In this document: positions 55,715 to 63,879 of the stretch, one piece after another | Position numbering within the stretch: the first letter of the stretch is position 1 | Layout of the letters: the number at the start of each line of letters is the position of its first letter | Virus record (IMG/VR): IMGVR_UViG_3300047353_000337 | Span: 1-64,000 of that record | DNA from: a virus | Strand: one strand, 5' to 3' | Length of the DNA: 64,000 nt | Program-made: the position numbers and the translations under genes | Notes under the pieces: generated by a model | Told to the model about the DNA's origin: nothing | The model's input: the letters and a program-made list of their open reading frames with translations, nothing else | The model's database searches: none

Positions 55715-57222
55715 AAAATGCAATAATTTTTAACGATAGTGGACAGGATCTTACCCGTAGAACTATGGGAGCATATAAAGTAGCTGATATGATGAGAAAG
55801 GTTGGCTGGACAGTTGAGATAATAGATTGGGTTGAGCATTGGTCAGATAAAGAGGTACAACAGTTTGTTGATCAGTTACCTTATAAAGTTACTTTGTTTG
55901 CCTTTGGTAATCTATGGATGACAGATACAACTGTCGTAAATAAAATAAGTTTTTTGAAAAAAACATATCCAGGTTCAAAGTTTTTATTAGGAGGACCTAA
56001 GCCATACCAAACAGACTTTGGTGCTGACTGTATGGTGTTTGGTTATAGCGAAAAAGCTCTTTTGCCTGTATTAGACTGGATGTTTGACGGTGGCGAACAA
56101 CCTAAAGGAAGGTATCCTGAATGGGCACCTAATAGTTTGCTAGTAGATGCTAATCATATGTATGCGGGACTAGACATAGATAAATTTGATTGCGAATATC
56201 ACTCTCATGATTTTATTGAGAATCATGAAGCACTAACATTAGAAACTAGTAGAGGATGTAGATTTAAATGTAAATATTGTAATTATGCATTTTTAGGAGT
56301 CAAAGAAGATTATGGTAGATCTGAAGATGATATGTATAATGAACTAATGCGTAATTACGAAAAATGGGGTACAACAAATTATATTATAAGTGATGATACT
56401 TTTAATGATAGAGATAACAAGATTGAAAAATTAGCGTTAGCTGTTGAAAGACTTCCTTTTGAACCTAACTTTACTTGTTTCATAAGATTAGATCTAGTTA
56501 TATCAAAACCACATCAAGTAGACTTATTGATAAGAGCAAGGTGTTGGGGACATTTTTATGGAATAGAAACATTTCATCCACAAGCGGCAAAAGCAATTGG
56601 AAAGGGTATGCACCCTGATAAAATTAAAAAAGGGCTGTTATGGATTAGGGACGAATTTAATAATCGATTAGGTCTATATAGAGGCACTTGTGGAATGATA
56701 GCTGGACTACCATATGAACCTGTACAATCTTGGTATGATAGTTTAGACTGGTTAGATAAAAACTGGGAAAGTTTCTTCTATTGGGGATTACATATAAGTG
56801 ATGATCCTGATACACAAACACAAAGTGACTTTAGTGTTGACGCACAGAAGTTTGGTTACTTTGAAACAAAAAATCAAGAAGTACTTGACTGGTCTATTGA
56901 AAAAGGATATAACGTTCCTTTTAAAGCTGATCCTATGGGAAGACTTAATAACAAGTTAGATAATAGAGCGTTAGTATGGGAAAATGATATTACTAATTTT
57001 AAAGAGGCATCATTGTTTGGAGAAATGTATCACAACAAATACTTTTTTAAACAACGACTTTCAAATTTTGATATGACTGAATATATAGGAAAGTTTCCAG
57101 AAGATAAAAAAGAACTGTTAAGTTTGACTTTAGATGAAATGTACTTAAAAAGAAAATATTCTTCTGTTAACAAAAAAAGAATAGAACAGTATAAACAACA
57201 TAAACTATCTCTTTTTAAATAA
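55711..57222 (+). CDS. B12-binding-type radical SAM protein
   Basis: A 503-residue radical-SAM protein of the B12-binding class. Residues about 1-130 form a Rossmann-like domain (MGAYKVADMMRKVGWTVEII ... FLLGGPKPYQTDFGADCMVF) without a clear DxHxxG cobalamin motif. The radical-SAM site follows at Cys183, Cys187 and Cys190 (CRFKCKYC), then YIISDDTFNDR and HFYGIETFHPQAAKAIGKG. Members often methylate unreactive carbon or phosphorus or insert sulfur. It converges with the minus-strand gene after it, overlapping by 8 bases. Confidence 0.85.
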   Translation: MKNAIIFNDSGQDLTRRTMGAYKVADMMRKVGWTVEIIDWVEHWSDKEVQQFVDQLPYKVTLFAFGNLWMTDTTVVNKISFLKKTYPGSKFLLGGPKPYQTDFGADCMVFGYSEKALLPVLDWMFDGGEQPKGRYPEWAPNSLLVDANHMYAGLDIDKFDCEYHSHDFIENHEALTLETSRGCRFKCKYCNYAFLGVKEDYGRSEDDMYNELMRNYEKWGTTNYIISDDTFNDRDNKIEKLALAVERLPFEPNFTCFIRLDLVISKPHQVDLLIRARCWGHFYGIETFHPQAAKAIGKGMHPDKIKKGLLWIRDEFNNRLGLYRGTCGMIAGLPYEPVQSWYDSLDWLDKNWESFFYWGLHISDDPDTQTQSDFSVDAQKFGYFETKNQEVLDWSIEKGYNVPFKADPMGRLNNKLDNRALVWENDITNFKEASLFGEMYHNKYFFKQRLSNFDMTEYIGKFPEDKKELLSLTLDEMYLKRKYSSVNKKRIEQYKQHKLSLFK

Positions 57223-57907
57223 TTTGATTTTCTATTTGGTAATCGATATGATTATCTAAATGCGGTATTAGGTTAAAGTTAAGAACATATCTATCGTTAT
57301 TGTTGTGAGAATTTACAGCACCGTGTGGCTTACCAGTATCAAGATAAAACATTTTATTTGACCTTGTAAAAGAATAATCTTTACCTAAAACTCTCCAAGT
57401 ATAATCAGCACCTGGAGTAATACAAATGTGCATCCTAATTCCTCTATACCAAGGATAATCAATATGTGCAGTTTTTTCTTGACTTAGTAAATCGTGTCCA
57501 GCTTCTAGTTTTATTAATCTTATTTGTGTTACTTGTCCTTTAAATTTACTAACAACTTCATCTAAATAAGGAAACCAAGCAGGACTCTTTTCTGTATATT
57601 CAATATCTATTGGACTATCAATTGTTTTATGAGAATGTACATTACTTGATAATCCTTGCCCTAATGGGTCTTTAGAATTTAATGTTGATTTAAAACAAAG
57701 TCCGTAGTAGCCCGGAACCACATGTTTCCCTACAGGACTGTCAACAGTATATGGAATCATTTTAAAATTATTTAAAACATCTTTTATTCCTCTATCAATT
57801 TCATCTAAATTTACATCGTATCTATTGGGTAACCCAACTACATTATGTTTGCTTGGCTGGTAGTTGGTATATAGCTCTTGCCATTTATTCACATCGTACA
57901 TGTACAT
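57215..57907 (-). CDS. 2OG oxygenase-like protein, reverse oriented
   Basis: A protein of about 230 residues and the only minus-strand gene inside the accessory block. It has His148 and Asp150 (TAHIDYPW) and distal His195 (GKPHGAVN), numbered from ATG 57907, and a NDRYVLNFNLI strand with Arg for 2OG. Its fold looks like aspartyl hydroxylase-type cupins. A TTG at 57919 and an ATG at 57901 are other possible starts; none has a good ribosome site. A TATAAATA octamer overlaps the start region. Confidence 0.65.
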   Translation of the reverse strand: MYMYDVNKWQELYTNYQPSKHNVVGLPNRYDVNLDEIDRGIKDVLNNFKMIPYTVDSPVGKHVVPGYYGLCFKSTLNSKDPLGQGLSSNVHSHKTIDSPIDIEYTEKSPAWFPYLDEVVSKFKGQVTQIRLIKLEAGHDLLSQEKTAHIDYPWYRGIRMHICITPGADYTWRVLGKDYSFTRSNKMFYLDTGKPHGAVNSHNNNDRYVLNFNLIPHLDNHIDYQIENQII

Positions 57908-57914
57908 ATTTATA
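57907..57914 (-). promoter_or_regulatory. TATAAATA on minus strand, possible late promoter
   Basis: A perfect T4 late octamer in reverse orientation at the beginning of the minus-strand oxygenase gene. It overlaps the candidate start codons, so it would give an almost leaderless transcript. The match is exact but the place is awkward. Confidence 0.4.
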
Positions 57915-57918
57915 GGCA

Positions 57919-57925
57919 ATAAATA
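57919..57925 (+). promoter_or_regulatory. Late promoter ATAAATA before second half of accessory block
   Basis: ATAAATAC lies 28 bases before the ATG at 57953, the same distance seen at other late genes here. It is needed because the minus-strand gene interrupts read-through from the left half of the cluster. Confidence 0.65.
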
Positions 57926-57952
57926 CTAACAGTTAAAAAAGAGAACCCTAAT

Positions 57953-58885
57953 ATGACCAAAGACATAGATCTTAACAATATGAATTATTACGAGCTCGAG
58001 CCAGAGAATAATTCGTTTTATGATATAGTAGTTGATATTACTCACCGTTGTAATATGGAGTGTAAGAACTGTTATGTTCCAAATAGATTTATACCAGATA
58101 TGCGACTAGCTGAATATACTAAATTTGTAGCAAAATTACCAAAGCCAGTTATGTTACGCATTGTAGGAGCGGAGCCAACTCTTCATCCAGAACTTACAGA
58201 GTTTATAAGAATTGGATTTGAACACGGGCATAATTGTATCTTAATTACTAACGGACTTCGATTAGCTAGTCAACCCTTTGTAGATAAAGTAGAGGCAACT
58301 GGACTAAAACATGTATACATGAGTTTGAACGGTATAGATAACGATGATTGGTACGAACAGATAGATGAAATGAGATGTGCTACTAAAAAAATAAAAGCAT
58401 TTATAAATTGTAAAGATAAGTTTAATATGAATGCAGGAATAATTTTAGTAAAAGGTATTAACGAAGAAGCTCCAAGAGCCGCCTTTGATTTAATTACTAG
58501 AGAAAAAGTTCCTGATATAACCTTGCGTTTTAAGAATGTAGGGCAACTTGGAAGATATCAAAAAGATGCTGACGAAAATTTAAAAATGGCAGATATGGTA
58601 AAACTATGTGCAGATCAATTAGGTTTTACAGAAGATTATATTTGGAGTCATTATGGTAAGCCTCATCGATATAGTAATGTTGTAGAACCAGGCACTATTG
58701 AGTTTCCATTAGATCCTAATAATAAAGAAAGATACAAAGGGCAATGGGTAAAGATAACCGATTGGGATACAGATAACGAAGTAGGTATTCCTGATCCTGG
58801 TAGTGTACGTAGAGGGAGAGTAACTAAAGATTGGAAAGTAGCACCTTTCTATGAGCATGTTAAGATGAACGAAGGCGAGTACTAA
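57953..58885 (+). CDS. Radical SAM protein
   Basis: A 310-residue radical-SAM enzyme with Cys33, Cys37 and Cys40 (CNMECKNC) in VVDITHRCNMECKNCYV, then LRIVGAEPTLHPEL (GGEP-type motif) and ILITNGLRLAS. The barrel continues to about 220. The C-terminal part (KPHRYSNVVEPGTIEFPLD) has no cysteine cluster. Overall look is that of MoaA/PqqE-like enzymes. It is the first gene after an internal late promoter and overlaps the next gene (TAATG). Confidence 0.85.
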   Translation: MTKDIDLNNMNYYELEPENNSFYDIVVDITHRCNMECKNCYVPNRFIPDMRLAEYTKFVAKLPKPVMLRIVGAEPTLHPELTEFIRIGFEHGHNCILITNGLRLASQPFVDKVEATGLKHVYMSLNGIDNDDWYEQIDEMRCATKKIKAFINCKDKFNMNAGIILVKGINEEAPRAAFDLITREKVPDITLRFKNVGQLGRYQKDADENLKMADMVKLCADQLGFTEDYIWSHYGKPHRYSNVVEPGTIEFPLDPNNKERYKGQWVKITDWDTDNEVGIPDPGSVRRGRVTKDWKVAPFYEHVKMNEGEY

Positions 58886-59913
58886 TGAAAGTAAAGGATC
58901 TAAAGTTAGATTTTAGTGATGTACTTATTGAGCCTTGTGAGAGTGAGATTACTCTTACACGTAAAAGTGTTGACATTGAAATAGAGTGGTTAGATACTAC
59001 AGCAACTCCTGTAATAGTATCTAATATGCTTAGTACTGGTACTTATAAGATTGCAAATATACTTACTCCAGAACGCATCTTTACATTCATACACAAAGAA
59101 TATACTGTTGAACAGCATATTAATGAATTAGAAAAAATGAAAGATAGAAGGTTCATAGCTATTACTAGTGGTGTACGCTTACAAGATAGAGAAAAAACAA
59201 TCGAAGTAATTAGTAAGTTTCCTGATATCGGAATAATCAATGTTGACATTGCAAATGTATATGCTAATATACAAGGTATGATTGATACAATAAAATTATA
59301 TAGAGAAAAATTTCCTAACATACAAATATGTGCTGGCAATGTAGCAACAGCAAGTCCTATACAAAAATTTGTTAAAGCAGGAGCAACATTAATTAAAGTA
59401 GGTGTTGGTAGTGGCGCCGCCTGTAGAACACGTTCAGAAGTAGGTACAGGTGTACCGCAACTAAGTGCTATTATGGATTGTTATACAGAAGCACAAAAGT
59501 ATGGTGTAGGAATTATATCTGATGGCGGATGTGTTACTGCTGGCGATATTTGTAAAGCAATTGGCGCTGGTGCTAAAATGGTAATGATAGCAGGTATGGT
59601 GTCTAAGTCAGAAGAGTGTGATAATATTGTAGAAATAGATGGTAAAAAATATATAAACTTTTACGGTTTAGGTAGTACAACTATGTACAATCGTACAAAT
59701 CCAACAGAACAAGAGTATAGGCCTAACGAAGGTAGAGACTTGTTAATACCGTGTAAAGGGTCGATTAAAAGCATTTTAAAGCAGATACAAGGCGGTTTAC
59801 GTAGTGTATGCACTTATGTAGGTGCAGAGAACATAACACAGCTATATAAGTGTACTACGTTTGTTCGTGTAAACAACCAAATTAACAACAGTTTGGCGAA
59901 GTATGAACAATGA
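58885..59913 (+). CDS. GMP reductase/IMP dehydrogenase-family enzyme
   Basis: A 342-residue TIM-barrel enzyme close in length to bacterial GMP reductase (347) and lacking the CBS domains of IMP dehydrogenase. It has LDFSDVLIEP at the start, ICAGNVATA, and the catalytic loop GVGSGAACRTR with Cys180, then VPQLSAIMDC and IISDGGCVTAGDI for phosphate binding, and a flap with YRPNEGRD. GMP reductase turns GMP to IMP with NADPH. A role in recycling guanine nucleotides, or on a modified purine in the cluster, is inferred. It overlaps the next gene by ATGA. Confidence 0.82.
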   Translation: MKVKDLKLDFSDVLIEPCESEITLTRKSVDIEIEWLDTTATPVIVSNMLSTGTYKIANILTPERIFTFIHKEYTVEQHINELEKMKDRRFIAITSGVRLQDREKTIEVISKFPDIGIINVDIANVYANIQGMIDTIKLYREKFPNIQICAGNVATASPIQKFVKAGATLIKVGVGSGAACRTRSEVGTGVPQLSAIMDCYTEAQKYGVGIISDGGCVTAGDICKAIGAGAKMVMIAGMVSKSEECDNIVEIDGKKYINFYGLGSTTMYNRTNPTEQEYRPNEGRDLLIPCKGSIKSILKQIQGGLRSVCTYVGAENITQLYKCTTFVRVNNQINNSLAKYEQ

Positions 59914-60617
59914 TAGATTATGCTAATATATTAAACAATGGTGTAGAAATAAGCAGTAGTGGTACTACAGGACCTGCTAAAAAGGTCTTTAGAACGCCAG
60001 ATAACTTAAAGGCTTGTATTGATGTTGCTATTGAGGCTCAACAGCTTGTACGAAGCTCTAAGGTGCTTACAGTAACTCGTATGACACATGCAGGCGGCTT
60101 ATTAACACAAACATTACCTGCTTATAGTATAGGTGCAGATTTTAAAGTACAACAATTTAATGCTTTTACATTTTTAAAAGATTTTAAAGATTACACACAT
60201 ACATTCCTCGCTCCGGCACAAATGACCGCACTTATGAATACAAAAGGATTTGAAGATTGTGATCTTACAGGCAAACGTATACTAGGAGGAAGTGATCCTG
60301 TTAGTTGGGAAATGGTTGAAGCATTTGTAAGTAAAGGTGCTGTTGTACAGCCTAACTGGGGAATGAGCGAAATAGGACCAATTACTATTAATATAGAATT
60401 TGATAGCATTGATAAAGTACAACACGTAAAATCAAAAACACCAGAAGGTTATACTATATTAGGAGATAAATTTTATTGTGATTGGAAAATAGTCAAACAC
60501 GAATTATATGTAAAAGGACCGACTAGTATATATAATGATTGGTATGCTACTGGAGATTTAGTATCTCTTGATATGGGTAGACGGATGTACTATCTTGGAC
60601 GAAAGGAAAACATATGA
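59910..60617 (+). CDS. Minimal AMP-forming ligase-like (ANL) protein
   Basis: A 235-residue protein containing only the nucleotide-binding core of acyl-CoA synthetase/adenylation enzymes. The phosphate loop is residues 15-25 (SSSGTTGPAKK), then WGMSEIGP (about 150), YATGDLVSLD (212-221) and YYLGRKENI at the very end. Full-length relatives such as MenE have around 450-500 residues. The N-terminal subdomain of some 140 residues and the mobile C-terminal domain with its catalytic Lys are both missing. It may adenylate an acid and hand it on, or need a partner. No frameshift debris is visible on either side. Confidence 0.8.
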   Translation: MIDYANILNNGVEISSSGTTGPAKKVFRTPDNLKACIDVAIEAQQLVRSSKVLTVTRMTHAGGLLTQTLPAYSIGADFKVQQFNAFTFLKDFKDYTHTFLAPAQMTALMNTKGFEDCDLTGKRILGGSDPVSWEMVEAFVSKGAVVQPNWGMSEIGPITINIEFDSIDKVQHVKSKTPEGYTILGDKFYCDWKIVKHELYVKGPTSIYNDWYATGDLVSLDMGRRMYYLGRKENI

Positions 60618-61183
60618 AAAAGTGTATGTTCAAATTTGATTTTGATTATGATAAAGAAAAACTTTTAAAAGAATCACAGTTACTAAATTATACACCTGTT
60701 AATTATAATAATTTTTTAACACGATCATCTAATGAAACTAACAATGATAATCTTTCTTTTGTTGAAAAAGACAAACAATGGTGGGATAAACAAACATCTT
60801 GGAATGCATCAAGAGAGCCTAAAAGCAAAAATGCTAATCTTTCTGAAAGTAAACGTATTATAGAATTATTCAAAAAAGTTTGTAATACTGATAAAATTAG
60901 ACCTAGTTTCTTAACTCAAAAAAAAGATACAGAAGTTTTATTACATATTGATCCAGGTACATTATGTAAAATCAATCTTGTTTTGCAAGGAGGTCAAACT
61001 CCTATAAATTTTCAAGGATACGGAGACGAACTTTACGAAGTAGCATTATTAAATATAACGTTGAACCATAGTGTACCAATTCAAACAGACCAAGATAGAA
61101 TATTATTTACACTACGTTTTACACATCATAGTTATAACTATGTACGTCGAAATCTACAAAATTATTTTAGGAGCAGTAAATGA
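60614..61183 (+). CDS. 2OG oxygenase-like protein
   Basis: A 189-residue protein with His111 and Asp113 (VLLHIDPGT) and a distal His152 (LNHSVPI), and strands KINLVLQGGQ and RILFTLRFTHH that follow the cupin oxygenase order. Most of the N-terminus is polar and specific to this protein. It overlaps the adenylating gene by ATGA and the next oxygenase-like gene as well. Confidence 0.55.
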   Translation: MKKCMFKFDFDYDKEKLLKESQLLNYTPVNYNNFLTRSSNETNNDNLSFVEKDKQWWDKQTSWNASREPKSKNANLSESKRIIELFKKVCNTDKIRPSFLTQKKDTEVLLHIDPGTLCKINLVLQGGQTPINFQGYGDELYEVALLNITLNHSVPIQTDQDRILFTLRFTHHSYNYVRRNLQNYFRSSK

Positions 61184-61770
61184 GACCATACTTTGAATAT
61201 GTAGAAGGTATAAACTTTTCAGAAGAAACACGCAAAGCACTAGCAGAAAATATTCTATCTAATGCTGAAGATTATATTCGCAGTTCAAACGATCATGCTA
61301 ACAAGTACGGAAAGTATGATTGGAATTGGTTTTGTCCAAGGGATTTAATTCCTACACAACTTATGGACGAAGTAGGAAAACTTTTTAAAATAGATGTAGC
61401 ATATGAAATACTAGGACAAACACCTTACACTGACGGTAAGATACATATTGATCGTAAAGTAGAAGGACTACCTCCTAGAGTAACACTTATTAATTTTCCT
61501 ATATATCCATTTGATATGAATACATACGGACCAACAAACTTTTTTAAACTTACGTCAGGAAAATATTCTGATTACGATAACGCTGTATTTGAAAAACAAT
61601 GTAGTGTTGACTACAAACATAATAAGCCTGTAATTTTTAACTTACAAGAATATCATAATGCTGTTAATGATACAAATGATTATAGATTTAATTGCCAGTT
61701 TACAACTGGTTTAGAATTTAATGAAATTATTGAATTGTATGATAATAAAGAATTATTTAAACTAAGTTAA
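61180..61770 (+). CDS. 2OG oxygenase-like protein, end of accessory block
   Basis: A 196-residue protein with His89 and Asp91 (GKIHIDRKV) and distal His159 (LQEYHNAVN), and a RVTLINFPIYPF strand between. It is similar in plan to the preceding gene, possibly an old duplication. Its 3' end overlaps by 14 bases with the reverse-oriented fibre gene, marking the right border of the cluster. Confidence 0.55.
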   Translation: MRPYFEYVEGINFSEETRKALAENILSNAEDYIRSSNDHANKYGKYDWNWFCPRDLIPTQLMDEVGKLFKIDVAYEILGQTPYTDGKIHIDRKVEGLPPRVTLINFPIYPFDMNTYGPTNFFKLTSGKYSDYDNAVFEKQCSVDYKHNKPVIFNLQEYHNAVNDTNDYRFNCQFTTGLEFNEIIELYDNKELFKLS

Positions 61771-62872
61771 CCCAAGCACTGTTTTCATAGCCTTGGAATT
61801 TATTATCAGTAGTATTGTAAATAACCATTCCGTTTGCGGCTGTAAGTGCATTACGTTCTGTAGTTGTCATTGATCCAAACTGTACAAATCCACCTGAAGT
61901 TACATTACCTGCTGAAACAAGATCGTTGTTACCTTTAATACGTAATGCTTCACCGTACGTGCTAACTGCCCCGTTTCTAGTTCTAATAATAATATCAGCA
62001 TCAATATTTACTGTGCTTGCTGAATTGATAACAGTAGTCATATTTGCTGTAATCATATTATTGCCCGAATCATCTAATGCTGACCAAGCAAAGCCGCCAA
62101 TACTATCTCCTGCTAGAGCAGTTGTTTTGTTGGCAATAGTACCTCTTGCTTTATAAAAACCAAATTCGTGTGATATAGCACTATCTTGTACGTTTCTCAA
62201 TTGAAACGTTGATAATGGAAATGATCCGGGTACAGTTGTGTTATAATAAAACACATTTGGGTTAACACTTTTTGTACCAATATCAATATTGTTGTCAAAT
62301 GTAGACGCCTGCATAGCATTAATTTTACCAAGCAACTCACCTTTAACAGCATCTACTAAACTTGTACTGTCATCACTAAATAATGAACCAACTACATCAC
62401 CGTTAACATTACCAACTACGTTTCCAAAGTGTGTACCTGTTGTAGTACCAACTACGTTACCTGTAACTGATCCTGTAACATCACCTGTTAAGTTACCAAC
62501 TACATTAGTTGCTGTAACTGAACTAGTTACTACTGGTCCTACAATTCTTCCGTTTATAGCGTCAACTAGGAGCGTTGAGTCATCACCATAAATGTTACCA
62601 CGTATGTCAATTGCTGGATTATCTGTTGCCGCCCAATTTGAACCGTTGTATACAAGGATCTGATCGTTCTGTGCGGCTAACGCTTGTACGTTACCTAAAT
62701 CTTCTAAATTCTGTGTTGATACAGATACTGGAGTACCACCTGTTGTGGCTCCGTCTCCAACAAATACTTCTTTGCTGTCTGTTGTGTAAACAAGTTCACC
62801 TTCAGCTGGTACATAACCTGGACTGGTTTGTAGTGCTGTTTTGGTGCCTCGTTTGATTCGTAAAGTACCCAT
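61757..62872 (-). CDS. Fibre-like virion protein with internal duplication
   Basis: A 371-residue Gly/Thr/Val-rich protein. The N-terminus (GTLRIKRGTKTALQ, then GELVYTTDSKEVFVGDGA) is typical of phage fibre and appendage proteins. Two related units begin YGDDSTLLVDAINGRIVG and FSDDSTSLVDAVKGELLG, with a GNxxGDVxG repeat shaft between. The C-terminus (TTTERNALTAANGMVIYNTT, then NKFQGYENSAW) is a common tip motif. It is read opposite to the other fibres from its own late promoter. Confidence 0.7.
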   Translation of the reverse strand: MGTLRIKRGTKTALQTSPGYVPAEGELVYTTDSKEVFVGDGATTGGTPVSVSTQNLEDLGNVQALAAQNDQILVYNGSNWAATDNPAIDIRGNIYGDDSTLLVDAINGRIVGPVVTSSVTATNVVGNLTGDVTGSVTGNVVGTTTGTHFGNVVGNVNGDVVGSLFSDDSTSLVDAVKGELLGKINAMQASTFDNNIDIGTKSVNPNVFYYNTTVPGSFPLSTFQLRNVQDSAISHEFGFYKARGTIANKTTALAGDSIGGFAWSALDDSGNNMITANMTTVINSASTVNIDADIIIRTRNGAVSTYGEALRIKGNNDLVSAGNVTSGGFVQFGSMTTTERNALTAANGMVIYNTTDNKFQGYENSAWVNLV

Positions 62873-62899
62873 GTAATGCTCCTAATTCATTGTTACATG

Positions 62900-62907
62900 T
62901 ATTTATA
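62900..62907 (-). promoter_or_regulatory. Late promoter TATAAATA for reverse fibre gene
   Basis: A perfect T4 late octamer on the minus strand, 28 bases before the ATG at 62872, with AGGAG between them. It lies in the 52-base gap after the small gene at 62925. Confidence 0.8.
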
Positions 62908-62924
62908 TCAAAACTACGATATCT

Positions 62925-63239
62925 CTACTTTTTCTTTTTAGTAGGATTCTTTAAAAATGCTCTAGTTTGCTTTTGAACATCACGTTTTACCTTTGTTGTA
63001 TTTAATCTAAAGTCTACATGCACAATATCATCGCCGTATTCGTTAAACAAATCGGCGATAGTGTCGTCTAAATTTGCGCCTGTACTACGTTTAGCATTAC
63101 AATCTATCTCCCATATTTTACCTTTTTTAAACTCGATACGTATCGAATGAAGATAATTTATGGGTATAGTCTGTATATCTATATCTCTAAAAACTTCAGG
63201 CCAGTGTTTAATTACATCATCAGGTAGTGGCTTTGGCAC
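62925..63239 (-). CDS. Small conserved-type phage protein
   Basis: A protein of about 104 residues from GTG 63239, which overlaps the previous gene by 20 bases. An in-frame start at 63323 would overlap by 104 bases and add a basic extension. The core is LPDDVIKHWPEVFRDIDI, SIRIEFKKGKIWEIDCNAKR and IVHVDFRLNTTKVKRD, ending in a Lys run. Such proteins occur in marine T4-like genomes next to structural genes, with no known role. Confidence 0.6.
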   Translation of the reverse strand: MPKPLPDDVIKHWPEVFRDIDIQTIPINYLHSIRIEFKKGKIWEIDCNAKRSTGANLDDTIADLFNEYGDDIVHVDFRLNTTKVKRDVQKQTRAFLKNPTKKKK

Positions 63240-63879
63240 TAGTTTTCTTCTTTGTAGTAGGAACAAGCTCTTCTGCTTGTGCTCTAAGCGCCTTTGCTTC
63301 TTTGTATAGTCTGTCAGCATCACTGCGATATTTTGCGGCTAAATCAGCATCAGTTAATACACCGTCATTAGGTGCTTGTAAATTAGCGGCTTTTGCTTCA
63401 GCTACCACTGCCGGATTTGTTGGCTTTGGCATTTCACTAACACTACCAGCTTCAGTAATACTTTCACCTGGTTTTAGTTCATTGGGATCTTTAAGAGCCA
63501 AGTCACTAATAGTAACACCTCTTTGATCTGCAATAATTTTGTTAAGTTCATCTAGACCAATTACGGTTGCAGTGTTTGGTGTCATTTCAATTTCACTCAT
63601 AGGTAACGGTTGTAATTTACCTGTGCTATGAAACCTTGCTAACATGTTAGCACCATCACTAAGTTGAGTTCTTGACATTACTTCAGCAAATTCAAATGCT
63701 GTTTGTGCCGAATTACTTTCAACTGTTTTAATTAAGACATCGTGATCTTCATCTCTAAGTGTAGCAGTATCAATTACTAAAGAATTCACAGGTGGATTTT
63801 CACCTGGAATAACTCTGTATGCTACTACAACTTTACGATTATTTTTCTTAAGTCTGCCTACGTGTTTAATTTCGGCCAT
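63220..63879 (-). CDS. Conserved-type phage protein, function unknown
   Basis: A 219-residue protein. Residues 1-110 look folded (HVGRLKKNNRKVVVAYRVIP, TAFEFAEVMSRTQLSDGANM); the rest is Ala/Glu/Lys/Pro-rich, ending in a helix and a Thr/Lys tail. No catalytic motif. A strong AGGAG lies before the ATG, which overlaps the preceding stop (TAATG). It may be a virion or scaffold-type component, from its neighbours only. Confidence 0.6.
   Translation of the reverse strand: MAEIKHVGRLKKNNRKVVVAYRVIPGENPPVNSLVIDTATLRDEDHDVLIKTVESNSAQTAFEFAEVMSRTQLSDGANMLARFHSTGKLQPLPMSEIEMTPNTATVIGLDELNKIIADQRGVTISDLALKDPNELKPGESITEAGSVSEMPKPTNPAVVAEAKAANLQAPNDGVLTDADLAAKYRSDADRLYKEAKALRAQAEELVPTTKKKTSAKATT

Noticed and set aside
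63240-63323. Longer N-terminus for the small gene at 62925
   Set aside because: It would overlap the neighbouring gene by 104 bases and adds a basic stretch that looks like out-of-frame reading of that gene's Lys-rich tail.
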